Source: Flavobacterium fluvii (lineage in GTDB: Bacteria; Bacteroidota; Bacteroidia; Flavobacteriales; Flavobacteriaceae). From it: 64,000 bases of DNA. Both the position numbers and the translations under genes were made by a program. The DNA is taken from NCBI RefSeq assembly GCF_900129545.1, contig NZ_FQWB01000002.1, forward strand, positions 124,001 through 188,000. Reading direction: 5' to 3'. This document shows, in pieces, positions 1 to 6,665 of this stretch. Below the pieces are notes generated by a model. The model was not told where the DNA came from and did not search any database. It worked only from the letters and a program-made list of their open reading frames with translations. Each line of letters begins with the position of its first letter. The first letter of the stretch is position 1.

Positions 1-274
1 CCACTAAGGAGCCCTTTTCATTTTCTAAAGTCACTAAATATTCGTCGAAATTTTTGCATTCATCATCCACTTTATACGAAAGGAATTCGTTTTGAATATT
101 TCTGACAACTGCATCAGGATTGTTGTCCGGAGCGTATTTTGACAAATCTTTTTTAACCGGTGAAATTACTATTTCGGGTAATTTTTCAATTTTTGAAGCT
201 TCTTGCTTTTTGTCTTGTGAATAAGATACTGAAAATAAACTGAAGCATAGGGCAAAGGTGATAATTGTTTTCAT
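1..274 (-). CDS. Secreted protein of unknown function, C-terminus cut by window edge
   Basis: An open frame reads from ATG at 274 to the window edge with no stop. The first residues form a short signal peptide (MKTIITFALCFSLFSVSYSQ) followed by a charged region rich in Lys, Glu and Asp (DKKQEASKIEKLPEIVISPV). I do not recognise a family. Only about 91 residues are visible, so the protein is probably longer. The signal peptide suggests export to the periplasm or outer membrane. It is transcribed divergently from ffh. Confidence 0.7.
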   Translation of the reverse strand, partial: MKTIITFALCFSLFSVSYSQDKKQEASKIEKLPEIVISPVKKDLSKYAPDNNPDAVVRNIQNEFLSYKVDDECKNFDEYLVTLENEKGSLV

Positions 275-330
275 GATTTTTTTATTTTATGATGTTTTTT
301 ATTGAAATTTTTTATTGTTTTTTAATAGTG

Positions 331-360
331 TAAATGTACATCTATTTTTGAAACCACAAA
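331..360 (-). promoter_or_regulatory. Possible promoter for the truncated secreted protein
   Basis: On the minus strand TTTG (357-360) is followed after about 18 bases by TACATTTA (331-338), one mismatch from the flavobacterial -7 box TAnnTTTG. It lies 57 bases before the ATG at 274. The call rests on motif resemblance only, in AT-rich sequence. Confidence 0.3.
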
Positions 361-815
361 AATATTTAATTATAAATTTACTAAAAAATACGGTATTTTT
401 TTAAACATATTTTAATAAAGTGGTTTTATTTAAATTATAAATTGCATTAATTGTAATAATTTAACATTTTAACATCATTTTAAAAACCATCTTTGCGCAA
501 ACAATCAAACAAACTAAAACGTTTGATTGGAATTAATGCTAAAAGCGTAAAACGGTACTAAATTATTAATCTGATGACTTGAAAAACAAGTTCTGGATAG
601 TATAATACGACATCTAAAAAATAGGTGTATATTCATATTGCTTTTACGGTAATCAAGAATTTATGGACTTCTCTTTTTTATGCTAACAAGGCAGTATTCG
701 CAAAAAAGCAAAATCTTTCTGCTCCAAAAGAATAATCGGACTCCGGTTTTTAATTTTATTTTAAAACAATTGGTTTTTTATTTCCATTACTATTTAAACT
801 TCAATATCAAATCAT

Positions 816-823
816 TAAATTTG
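816..823 (+). promoter_or_regulatory. Candidate -7 box of ffh
   Basis: TAAATTTG matches the flavobacterial -7 consensus TAnnTTTG exactly and lies 26 bases before the ffh ATG, implying a short 5' UTR of about 20 bases. I see no convincing -33 TTG at the right distance, so the call is tentative. Confidence 0.4.
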
Positions 824-849
824 CGCCTTAATTTAAGAGAAACACAATT

Positions 850-2214
850 ATGTTCGATAATTTAAGCGATAAATTAGACAAAGCCTTTCATATACTAAAA
901 GGTCACGGAAAAATAACCGAAGTTAACGTGGCCGAAACCCTAAAAGAAGTGCGTCGTGCTTTATTGGATGCCGACGTCAACTTTAAAATTGCCAAAGATT
1001 TTACCACCAAAGTAAAAGAAAAGGCGATTGGTCAAAACGTGTTGACGACATTGCAACCGGGACAATTGTTGGTAAAATTGGTTAAAGACGAACTAACCGA
1101 ATTGATGGGTGGCGATGTGGCTGGAGTAAATCTTTCCGGGAATCCAACCGTTATATTGATGTCAGGTTTACAAGGTTCCGGGAAAACTACTTTTTCTGGA
1201 AAACTGGCCAATTATCTGCAAACTAAAAAAGGGAAAAAACCGCTTTTGGTTGCCTGTGATATTTATCGTCCAGCGGCTATTCAACAATTATATGTTGTTG
1301 GAGATTCTATAGCTGTTGAGGTATATTCAGAACCTGAAAACAAGAATCCTGTCGAGATTGCCCAAAACGCAATCAAACACGCGAAAGCCAATGGATTCAA
1401 TGTCGTGATTGTCGATACTGCTGGTCGTTTGGCCGTGGATGAAGCTATGATGACAGAAATCTCCAATGTTCACAAAGCGATTCAGCCTCACGAAACTTTG
1501 TTTGTTGTGGATTCGATGACAGGGCAAGATGCCGTGAATACTGCAAAAGCTTTCAACGATAGATTGAATTTTGACGGTGTGATCTTGACCAAATTAGACG
1601 GTGATACTCGTGGTGGAGCAGCGATTTCCATTAAATCGGTAGTGAACAAACCAATCAAGTTTGTTGGTACTGGCGAGAAAATGGAAGCAATCGACGTGTT
1701 TTATCCAGACCGTATGGCGGAACGTATCCTTGGAATGGGTGACGTTGTGTCTTTGGTAGAAAGAGCACAAGAGCAATTTGACGAAGAAGAAGCCAGAAAA
1801 ATCCAAAAGAAAATTGCCAAAAACGAATTCGGTTTTGATGATTTCCTTTCCCAAATTCAGCAAGTGAAGAAAATGGGTAACATGAAAGATTTGGTCGGGA
1901 TGATTCCTGGAGCTTCAAAAGCGATGAAAGACGTAGAAATTGAAGACGATGCATTCAAACATATCGAGGCCATCATTCATTCGATGACTCCAAAAGAAAG
2001 AAGCAAACCAGCGTTAATCGACGTGAAAAGAAAAGCCAGGATTGCAAAAGGTTCCGGTACAAAAATAGAGCAGGTGAACCAGCTGATGAAACAGTTTGAC
2101 CAAATGAGCAAAATGATGAAGATGATGCAAGGACCAGGCGGAAAAAACATGATGAAGATGATGGGGAACATGAAAGGCGGAATGCCGGGTGGAATGCCTC
2201 CAGGAATGAGATAG
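850..2214 (+). CDS. ffh: Signal recognition particle GTPase Ffh
   Basis: Ffh is the 54-kDa SRP protein that binds signal sequences of nascent membrane proteins together with 4.5S RNA and delivers them to FtsY at the inner membrane. The 454 residues have the usual order: N domain (about 1-95), G domain with P-loop GLQGSGKTT (106-114), DTAGR and TKLDGDTRGG motifs, and a methionine-rich M domain. The tail is very rich in Met, Gly and Lys, as expected for the signal-peptide-binding groove. Length is normal for the family. It is followed by folD after 120 bases. Confidence 0.97.
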   Translation: MFDNLSDKLDKAFHILKGHGKITEVNVAETLKEVRRALLDADVNFKIAKDFTTKVKEKAIGQNVLTTLQPGQLLVKLVKDELTELMGGDVAGVNLSGNPTVILMSGLQGSGKTTFSGKLANYLQTKKGKKPLLVACDIYRPAAIQQLYVVGDSIAVEVYSEPENKNPVEIAQNAIKHAKANGFNVVIVDTAGRLAVDEAMMTEISNVHKAIQPHETLFVVDSMTGQDAVNTAKAFNDRLNFDGVILTKLDGDTRGGAAISIKSVVNKPIKFVGTGEKMEAIDVFYPDRMAERILGMGDVVSLVERAQEQFDEEEARKIQKKIAKNEFGFDDFLSQIQQVKKMGNMKDLVGMIPGASKAMKDVEIEDDAFKHIEAIIHSMTPKERSKPALIDVKRKARIAKGSGTKIEQVNQLMKQFDQMSKMMKMMQGPGGKNMMKMMGNMKGGMPGGMPPGMR

Positions 2215-2294
2215 AAAAAGCGTTCAGTAATCAATTTCAGTGTTCAATCCATAATTGAAATTTTTGCTGGAACATAAAAATAAACGAGCGTCAG

Positions 2295-2310
2295 CGAACT
2301 GGCGAAGCAA
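2295..2310 (+). repeat. Copy 1 of a 16-base intergenic repeat core
   Basis: CGAACTGGCGAAGCAA occurs here, between ffh and folD, and again at 22593-22608 inside a large stem-loop element between the GGCT gene and trpA. The sequence is more GC-rich than its surroundings. I interpret it as a fragment of a dispersed intergenic repeat. Confidence 0.6.
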
Positions 2311-2334
2311 ACCAAAAACAACAAATAAGTCCTT

Positions 2335-3216
2335 ATGCAGATATTAGACGGAAAAAAAACATCAGAAGACATTAAAAACGAGATTGCGGCCGAAGTACAA
2401 AAGATGAAAGCGGATGGGCAGAAAGTGCCTCATTTGGCAGCTGTAATCGTTGGAAGCAACGGAGCCAGTTTGACTTATGTGGGAAGCAAAGTTAAATCGT
2501 GTCAACAAATTGGTTTTGACTCCACTTTAGTAGCCTTGCCAGAAACGATTTCGGAGGCAGACTTGCTTGCGAAAATCAAGGAACTGAACGAAGACGATAA
2601 TCTAGACGGTTATATTGTTCAATTGCCTTTGCCTAAACATATCGACGAGCAAAAAATCCTGATGGCTATCGATCCAGACAAAGACGTGGATGGTTTTCAT
2701 CCTGCCAATTTTGGAAAAATGGCTTTGGATATGGAAACTTTTTTGCCAGCCACTCCATTTGGAATTATGGAATTGTTGGAACGTTACAAAGTAGAAACTG
2801 CAGGGAAACATACCGTGGTTATAGGACGCAGCCATATTGTGGGAAGACCGATGAGCATCTTGATGAGCCGCAAAGGATATCCTGGAGATTCAACGGTAAC
2901 GTTGACTCACAGTAGAACCAAAAATATTGAAGAATATACCAAAAACGCCGATATCATCATCACGGCGCTTGGGGTTCCGAATTATTTGAAAGCCGATATG
3001 GTAAAAGACGGAGTGGTAGTAATCGACGTGGGAATCACCAGAGTGGAAGATGCTTCACATCCAAAAGGATATGTAATTACCGGTGATGTTGATTTTGCAA
3101 GTGTAGGTCCAAAGTCTTCTTTCATCACTCCAGTTCCTGGTGGAGTAGGACCAATGACCATTGCGATGTTGTTGAAAAACACTTTGTTGGCTAGAAAAAT
3201 TAGAAGTAGAAAATAA
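2335..3216 (+). CDS. folD: Methylenetetrahydrofolate dehydrogenase / cyclohydrolase FolD
   Basis: This bifunctional cytosolic enzyme interconverts 5,10-methylene-THF and 10-formyl-THF, supplying one-carbon units for purines and formyl-Met. The 293 residues carry the family signatures: YVGSKVKSCQQIGF with the catalytic Tyr and Lys, the DGYIVQLPLPKHI stretch, PDKDVDGFHPANFG, the nucleotide-binding GRSHIVGRPMS loop, and PVPGGVGPMTIAMLL near the C-terminus. Length is typical. An intrinsic terminator follows the stop codon. Confidence 0.97.
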   Translation: MQILDGKKTSEDIKNEIAAEVQKMKADGQKVPHLAAVIVGSNGASLTYVGSKVKSCQQIGFDSTLVALPETISEADLLAKIKELNEDDNLDGYIVQLPLPKHIDEQKILMAIDPDKDVDGFHPANFGKMALDMETFLPATPFGIMELLERYKVETAGKHTVVIGRSHIVGRPMSILMSRKGYPGDSTVTLTHSRTKNIEEYTKNADIIITALGVPNYLKADMVKDGVVVIDVGITRVEDASHPKGYVITGDVDFASVGPKSSFITPVPGGVGPMTIAMLLKNTLLARKIRSRK

Positions 3217-3240
3217 AAGAGTATCATTATTTATGGAAAA

Positions 3241-3274
3241 GCCTTAAACGAAAGTTTAAGGCTTTTTATTTTTT
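3241..3274 (+). terminator. Intrinsic terminator after folD
   Basis: A perfect 9-bp stem (GCCTTAAAC / GTTTAAGGC) closes a GAAA tetraloop and runs straight into a T-rich tail. It starts 24 bases after the folD stop. Confidence 0.9.
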
Positions 3275-3364
3275 GATAATAAGGTTAGAATAAAGTTTTT
3301 TGCCAATTATGATTAGCTGCCCAATTGCGCAATTTAAGACCAACAAATACTACTCCAATTGTCC

Positions 3365-3416
3365 CGCCGAAAGCGTCTCAACGCACGAAAGCAGCTTAAT
3401 ATAGACGCTTTCAGCG
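3365..3416. repeat. Intergenic inverted repeat
   Basis: CGCCGAAAGCGTCT (3365-3378) and AGACGCTTTCAGCG (3403-3416) are complementary over 14 bases apart from one wobble, with a 24-base loop. It is GC-rich relative to the surroundings, lies in untranslated sequence, and is not followed by a T-tract. It may be one of several dispersed repeat elements in this window. Confidence 0.6.
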
Positions 3417-3544
3417 TGACAAATAGCAAGAATAAGGACTGTCAACTATAAAAATAATTGGTGCTATTTTATTTTCGGAAGCCTTGTAAACACTTGGTTT
3501 TTTGTTTGTTAAATATACTTTTTTGAAATTTATTTATTTTAAAC

Positions 3545-3575
3545 TTGTTTGTTACATTATAATTTTATTTCTTTG
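3545..3575 (+). promoter_or_regulatory. Candidate promoter of the ABC-GntR operon
   Basis: TTG (3545-3547), a 20-base spacer and TTTCTTTG (3568-3575) fit TTG-N20-TAnnTTTG with one mismatch. The predicted start of transcription falls inside the palindrome at 3575-3596. Confidence 0.45.
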
Positions 3576-3596
3576 TGTACTAGAAAACTAGTACAC
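3575..3596. promoter_or_regulatory. Perfect palindrome, candidate GntR/YtrA-type operator
   Basis: GTGTACTAG and CTAGTACAC form a perfect 9-bp dyad separated by AAAA. It overlaps the predicted transcription start and lies 15 bases before the first gene of an operon that encodes a YtrA-type GntR protein. GntR-family operators commonly contain GT...AC half-sites, so autoregulation by the gene at 5263-5640 is the simplest reading. Confidence 0.6.
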
Positions 3597-3610
3597 TAAT
3601 AAAATATGAT

Positions 3611-4447
3611 ATGATAAATATTCAACACTTAACTTTTCGGTACAAAAAGCAGGAGGCTTTGTTTACCGATTTATCTTTTCAACAGCAAAACGGCAGTATT
3701 GTGGGATTGCTGGGCAGAAATGGCGCAGGAAAATCTACTTTACTCCAATTGATTTCTGGTTTGTTGCAACCACAATTGGGTGAATTGTCCATTAATGGTT
3801 TTAAACCCTTTGATCGATTGCCTGATTTTTTGGCGGATATCTACATGGTTTCTGAAGAGTTTTCGTTTCCTCCGATAACCATTGGAACTTATATAAAAGC
3901 AACAGCGCCTTTGTATCCAAAATTCGAATATGGAAAAATGGGCAACATTTTGCAGGAATTTGAATTGGATGCTAAAAAAAATCTGAACTCACTTTCGCAC
4001 GGGCAACGCAAGAAATTCTTGATTGCTTTTGCCTTGTCCACCAATTGTAGTTTGTTGATTCTGGACGAGCCAACGAATGGTTTGGATATTCCGTCCAAGA
4101 GTTTGTTCCGCAAAATATTGGTCAGTTCAGTTTCCGAGGAACAATTGGTGATTATTTCGACCCATCAAGTAAAAGACATTGAAACCATAATTGACAAGAT
4201 CGTGGTGCTGGACGAAGGGAAAATGGTTTACAACGAAACTGTTTTGGACATCAGCCAACAATGGCAATTCAAGACCGTTGCCAGTTTGTCGGGTATAGAA
4301 ACGCCTATCTATCAAGAAAAATGTTTGGGTGGACATCGTATAATAATGGCAGCGGACTCAGTTGAAGAAACCGAAATAGACATCGAACTGCTTTTTAATG
4401 CCATTATCAATAAAGTAACCTTAAAATCCGAAAACCATGTCGTTTAA
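3611..4447 (+). CDS. ABC transporter ATP-binding protein
   Basis: Nucleotide-binding subunit of an ABC-2-like exporter. Visible motifs are Walker A GLLGRNGAGKST (about 32-43), a signature loop LSHGQ (128-132, normally LSGGQ), Walker B LLILDEP (148-154) with NGLD, and the switch His in STHQ (about 185). At 278 residues it has a C-terminal extension of about 60 residues after the core, as in YtrB/BcrA-like proteins. It overlaps the permease gene by 11 bases, indicating coupled translation. The substrate is unknown; relatives with YtrA-type regulators often respond to cell-envelope stress or antimicrobial peptides. Confidence 0.92.
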   Translation: MINIQHLTFRYKKQEALFTDLSFQQQNGSIVGLLGRNGAGKSTLLQLISGLLQPQLGELSINGFKPFDRLPDFLADIYMVSEEFSFPPITIGTYIKATAPLYPKFEYGKMGNILQEFELDAKKNLNSLSHGQRKKFLIAFALSTNCSLLILDEPTNGLDIPSKSLFRKILVSSVSEEQLVIISTHQVKDIETIIDKIVVLDEGKMVYNETVLDISQQWQFKTVASLSGIETPIYQEKCLGGHRIIMAADSVEETEIDIELLFNAIINKVTLKSENHVV

Positions 4448-5261
4448 TACCTATTTTAATTTGAACAGATTTGCCCGTTTATTCCAGCAAGATTTGTTGA
4501 TCAATAGAACAAAATACCTGTTGACTCTTGCAGGATTGGGACTTGTTGCTTATTTATTGTCGTATATGTTTCTTAATGGATGTAAAGACAGCATGATTAA
4601 GCACGATTATTCGGTAAACCAAAATTACACGATATGTTTTGTGTTTTTTATGATGGCAGTTGGGGTTGTTATTGGCACTGCATTTCCTGATTTGTCGGAC
4701 AAAATTAAAGCGAGCAATTATTTGCTGAATCCGGGTTCCACTCTCGAAAAAGTAGTGTTGCAATTTCTGATAAGAATTGGACTGTTTGTTCCCATTGCTT
4801 TAGTTGTATTTTGGATTACCATTTGTTTGGCAAAAGCCTCTTTGAGTCCGGGAGATTCAGGATTGGATCCATCCCTAATTCCTTATTTCGAGTTTCGTCT
4901 TTTGGTGACCAACAGTGCTGATAAAAAAATTTGGGATACTTGGCAAATCCTATTCGTGTTTTTTGGATTGTTTTCTTATGGGATTTATCTTTTTGCTGGG
5001 GCAACTTATTTTAAACGCTATGCTTTAGTGAAAACTGTGATTGCTTCGGTGGTTATTTTATTGATTTCAATTACTTTTTCAGTTGTATTGTCTCATATTT
5101 TTTATCCAAAAGAAACCGAAGGTTTTAATACTAAATTGAATGAGTTTGTTGTCACAGACCATTTAACTAGTATTGAATTATTTATGGTATCACTATCACT
5201 ATTTTCTTGGCTATTCTTTTTGGTAATAGCCTATTTCAAATTAAAAGAAAAGGAGGCTTAA
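4437..5261 (+). CDS. ABC transporter permease, multi-pass membrane protein
   Basis: The 274-residue protein is strongly hydrophobic, with about six membrane segments including YLLTLAGLGLVAYLLSYMFL near the N-terminus and a final one near residues 245-265. It overlaps the ATPase gene and ends one base before the GntR gene, so it is almost certainly the membrane partner of that ATPase. Sequence identity to a named permease family is not obvious by eye. The transported substrate cannot be told from the sequence. Confidence 0.8.
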   Translation: MSFNTYFNLNRFARLFQQDLLINRTKYLLTLAGLGLVAYLLSYMFLNGCKDSMIKHDYSVNQNYTICFVFFMMAVGVVIGTAFPDLSDKIKASNYLLNPGSTLEKVVLQFLIRIGLFVPIALVVFWITICLAKASLSPGDSGLDPSLIPYFEFRLLVTNSADKKIWDTWQILFVFFGLFSYGIYLFAGATYFKRYALVKTVIASVVILLISITFSVVLSHIFYPKETEGFNTKLNEFVVTDHLTSIELFMVSLSLFSWLFFLVIAYFKLKEKEA

Positions 5262-5262
5262 T

Positions 5263-5640
5263 ATGGATTTTAAATCAACCAAAGGGATTTATCTGCAAAT
5301 AGTGGATAATCTCTGCCGGCAAATTTTGGAAGGACAATTGCAGTCCGGCGATCGGGTGGCATCGGTGCGGGATTTGGCTGCCGAATTTGAAGTGAATCAC
5401 AACACGGTAATGCGCGCTTACACCAATTTGCAGGAATCCGGCATTTTTGACAACAAGCGAGGCATCGGTTTTTTTGTCTCAGAAAAAGCCCTGGAGCAGA
5501 TAAAGGCTAATGAAAAAGCCAATTTTTTCAGCCAGGATTTACCTGATTTTCTGCTTAAAGTAAAATTGCTTCAACTCAACAGTACCGATTTAACCGAATT
5601 ATTATCCGAAATAAAAAATAACGATCATGAAAACCAGTAA
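5263..5640 (+). CDS. GntR-family transcriptional regulator, YtrA type
   Basis: A short (125-residue) GntR protein: an N-terminal winged helix with the segment GIYLQIVDNLCRQILEG, SVRDLAAEFEVNHNTVMRAY as the recognition region, and only a short C-terminal helical tail, the hallmark of the YtrA subfamily. YtrA-type regulators normally repress a linked ABC transporter, and here the gene follows the transporter genes. A matching palindrome lies at the operon start (3575-3596). It overlaps the next gene by 14 bases. Confidence 0.9.
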   Translation: MDFKSTKGIYLQIVDNLCRQILEGQLQSGDRVASVRDLAAEFEVNHNTVMRAYTNLQESGIFDNKRGIGFFVSEKALEQIKANEKANFFSQDLPDFLLKVKLLQLNSTDLTELLSEIKNNDHENQ

Positions 5641-6322
5641 CAAAATATTTATTTCTTTTTTAATTTTCCTTTTTGTCGGGATTATCCTATTGTACCTAGG
5701 TTCCAAATATCACAAGGATTATTATGATGCATCTAATTTTGCAGACCAAAAAACATTGCTTTCTCCTTTTTCGGTTGTGGTTGCGGAACCTGGAGCGAAT
5801 TTTTATCTAAAAAGTGGTAAAGAAAACAAAGTAATCCAAACGTATAGAAAAGATACTTTTGCCGATTTTTCTGCTTTTGTGGTTCGAAATGATACCCTTT
5901 TTATTTCCCCGGTCAAACAAGTGAAAGCAAAAGAGGGAGATTATAAAGTTGTCCCGGAGATTTTTTGCGTGAATATAAAAAGTTTAGTGGCCAAAGAAAA
6001 CTCGAATATTGGAACGGGAAAATTTCACGCCGATACTTTGCATATTGCCATGAATAAGTCTCGATTAAATTGGAGATTTGATAAGGCTGCTTTCATATCC
6101 ATACAGGCCAAAGATTCTGATATTTATCTTGATGGAGAAAATTTAGAAAAGATAACAATGGAATTGGAAAAGACGAAACTAAGGGTAGCGGCTAAAAAAA
6201 GAATTAATAATTTGTTAGGAAGCCTAAAAAATGATTCGAATGGTGATTTTTCTCATAGTAATAGTGTTCATCTTGATGCAGATAAAACAAGTAATTATAA
6301 CTTTTATGATTTTGGTAATTAA
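5627..6322 (+). CDS. Membrane-anchored protein of unknown function in the ABC operon
   Basis: The 231-residue protein begins with a single membrane segment (about 8-25, IFISFLIFLFVGIILLYLG). The rest is likely periplasmic, with alternating short beta-type stretches such as NIGTGKFHADTLHIAMNKS and DSDIYLDGENLEKITMELEK. That pattern recalls the beta-helical GIN-type head (DUF2807) of Bacteroidetes, but I cannot confirm the family. The 14-base overlap with the GntR gene places it in the same operon, so it may sense or assist the transporter. Function is unknown. Confidence 0.7.
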   Translation: MKTSNKIFISFLIFLFVGIILLYLGSKYHKDYYDASNFADQKTLLSPFSVVVAEPGANFYLKSGKENKVIQTYRKDTFADFSAFVVRNDTLFISPVKQVKAKEGDYKVVPEIFCVNIKSLVAKENSNIGTGKFHADTLHIAMNKSRLNWRFDKAAFISIQAKDSDIYLDGENLEKITMELEKTKLRVAAKKRINNLLGSLKNDSNGDFSHSNSVHLDADKTSNYNFYDFGN

Positions 6323-6447
6323 ACCTGTATTCAATTTTTAAATTTTAGGATTACAAACGGTCTATTTAGAATCAAATGTTAAATATGTAGTATTTAATTT
6401 ATATTCTTTTTAACATTTAATTGTAATCCTTTTGTTTTTTTAATAAT

Positions 6448-6455
6448 TATGTTTG
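6448..6455 (+). promoter_or_regulatory. Candidate -7 box upstream of the outer-membrane protein
   Basis: TATGTTTG matches TAnnTTTG exactly. The nearest TTG (6421-6423) is 24 bases upstream, slightly beyond the usual spacing. It would start transcription about 50 bases before the small frame at 6508. Confidence 0.35.
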
Positions 6456-6507
6456 AAAATAATTTAAAAACCTTACAAAAAAGCATCAATCCTTTAACGT
6501 AACAATT

Positions 6508-6663
6508 ATGAAAAAAATACCTTTTTCGCCTGTCGTGCTACAATCAATGTGTAGCTCATTTTCTCAAAAAGAAATAAAAAAACCAGTATTTGGTCTTGGT
6601 ACACTGTCAGGAAACATGATAGAAATTGAAACGACAGCGGATTTAAAATCAAATCAATTATAA
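6508..6663 (+). CDS. Possible small ORF upstream of the outer-membrane protein
   Basis: A 51-codon frame starts MKKIPFSPVVLQSMCSSFSQ and ends two bases before the next ATG. The start resembles a damaged signal peptide (Lys-rich start, SFSQ cleavage-like end) without a proper hydrophobic core. It may be a translated leader, a small secreted peptide, or a remnant of a gene removed by deletion. I do not recognise it and no motif supports a function. Confidence 0.3.
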   Translation: MKKIPFSPVVLQSMCSSFSQKEIKKPVFGLGTLSGNMIEIETTADLKSNQL

Positions 6664-6665
6664 GC

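Larger units (their letters stand above)
275..849. other. 575-base AT-rich divergent intergenic region
   Basis: Apart from candidate promoters at its two ends I see no gene here. A 61-codon frame from 680 into ffh has no recognisable features, overlaps the ffh start, and was left out. Confidence 0.5.

Noticed and set aside
275-849. Possible small RNA or 4.5S RNA gene near ffh
   Set aside because: No stable GC-rich hairpin or SRP-RNA tetraloop structure could be seen in the AT-rich spacer.
680-865. 61-codon frame upstream of and overlapping ffh
   Set aside because: Composition fits translated AT-rich intergenic DNA, it overlaps the certain ffh start and the candidate ffh -7 box, and it has no recognisable domain.
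3365-3416. Terminator for the minus strand
   Set aside because: The inverted repeat lacks a T-run on either strand, and no minus-strand gene ends there.
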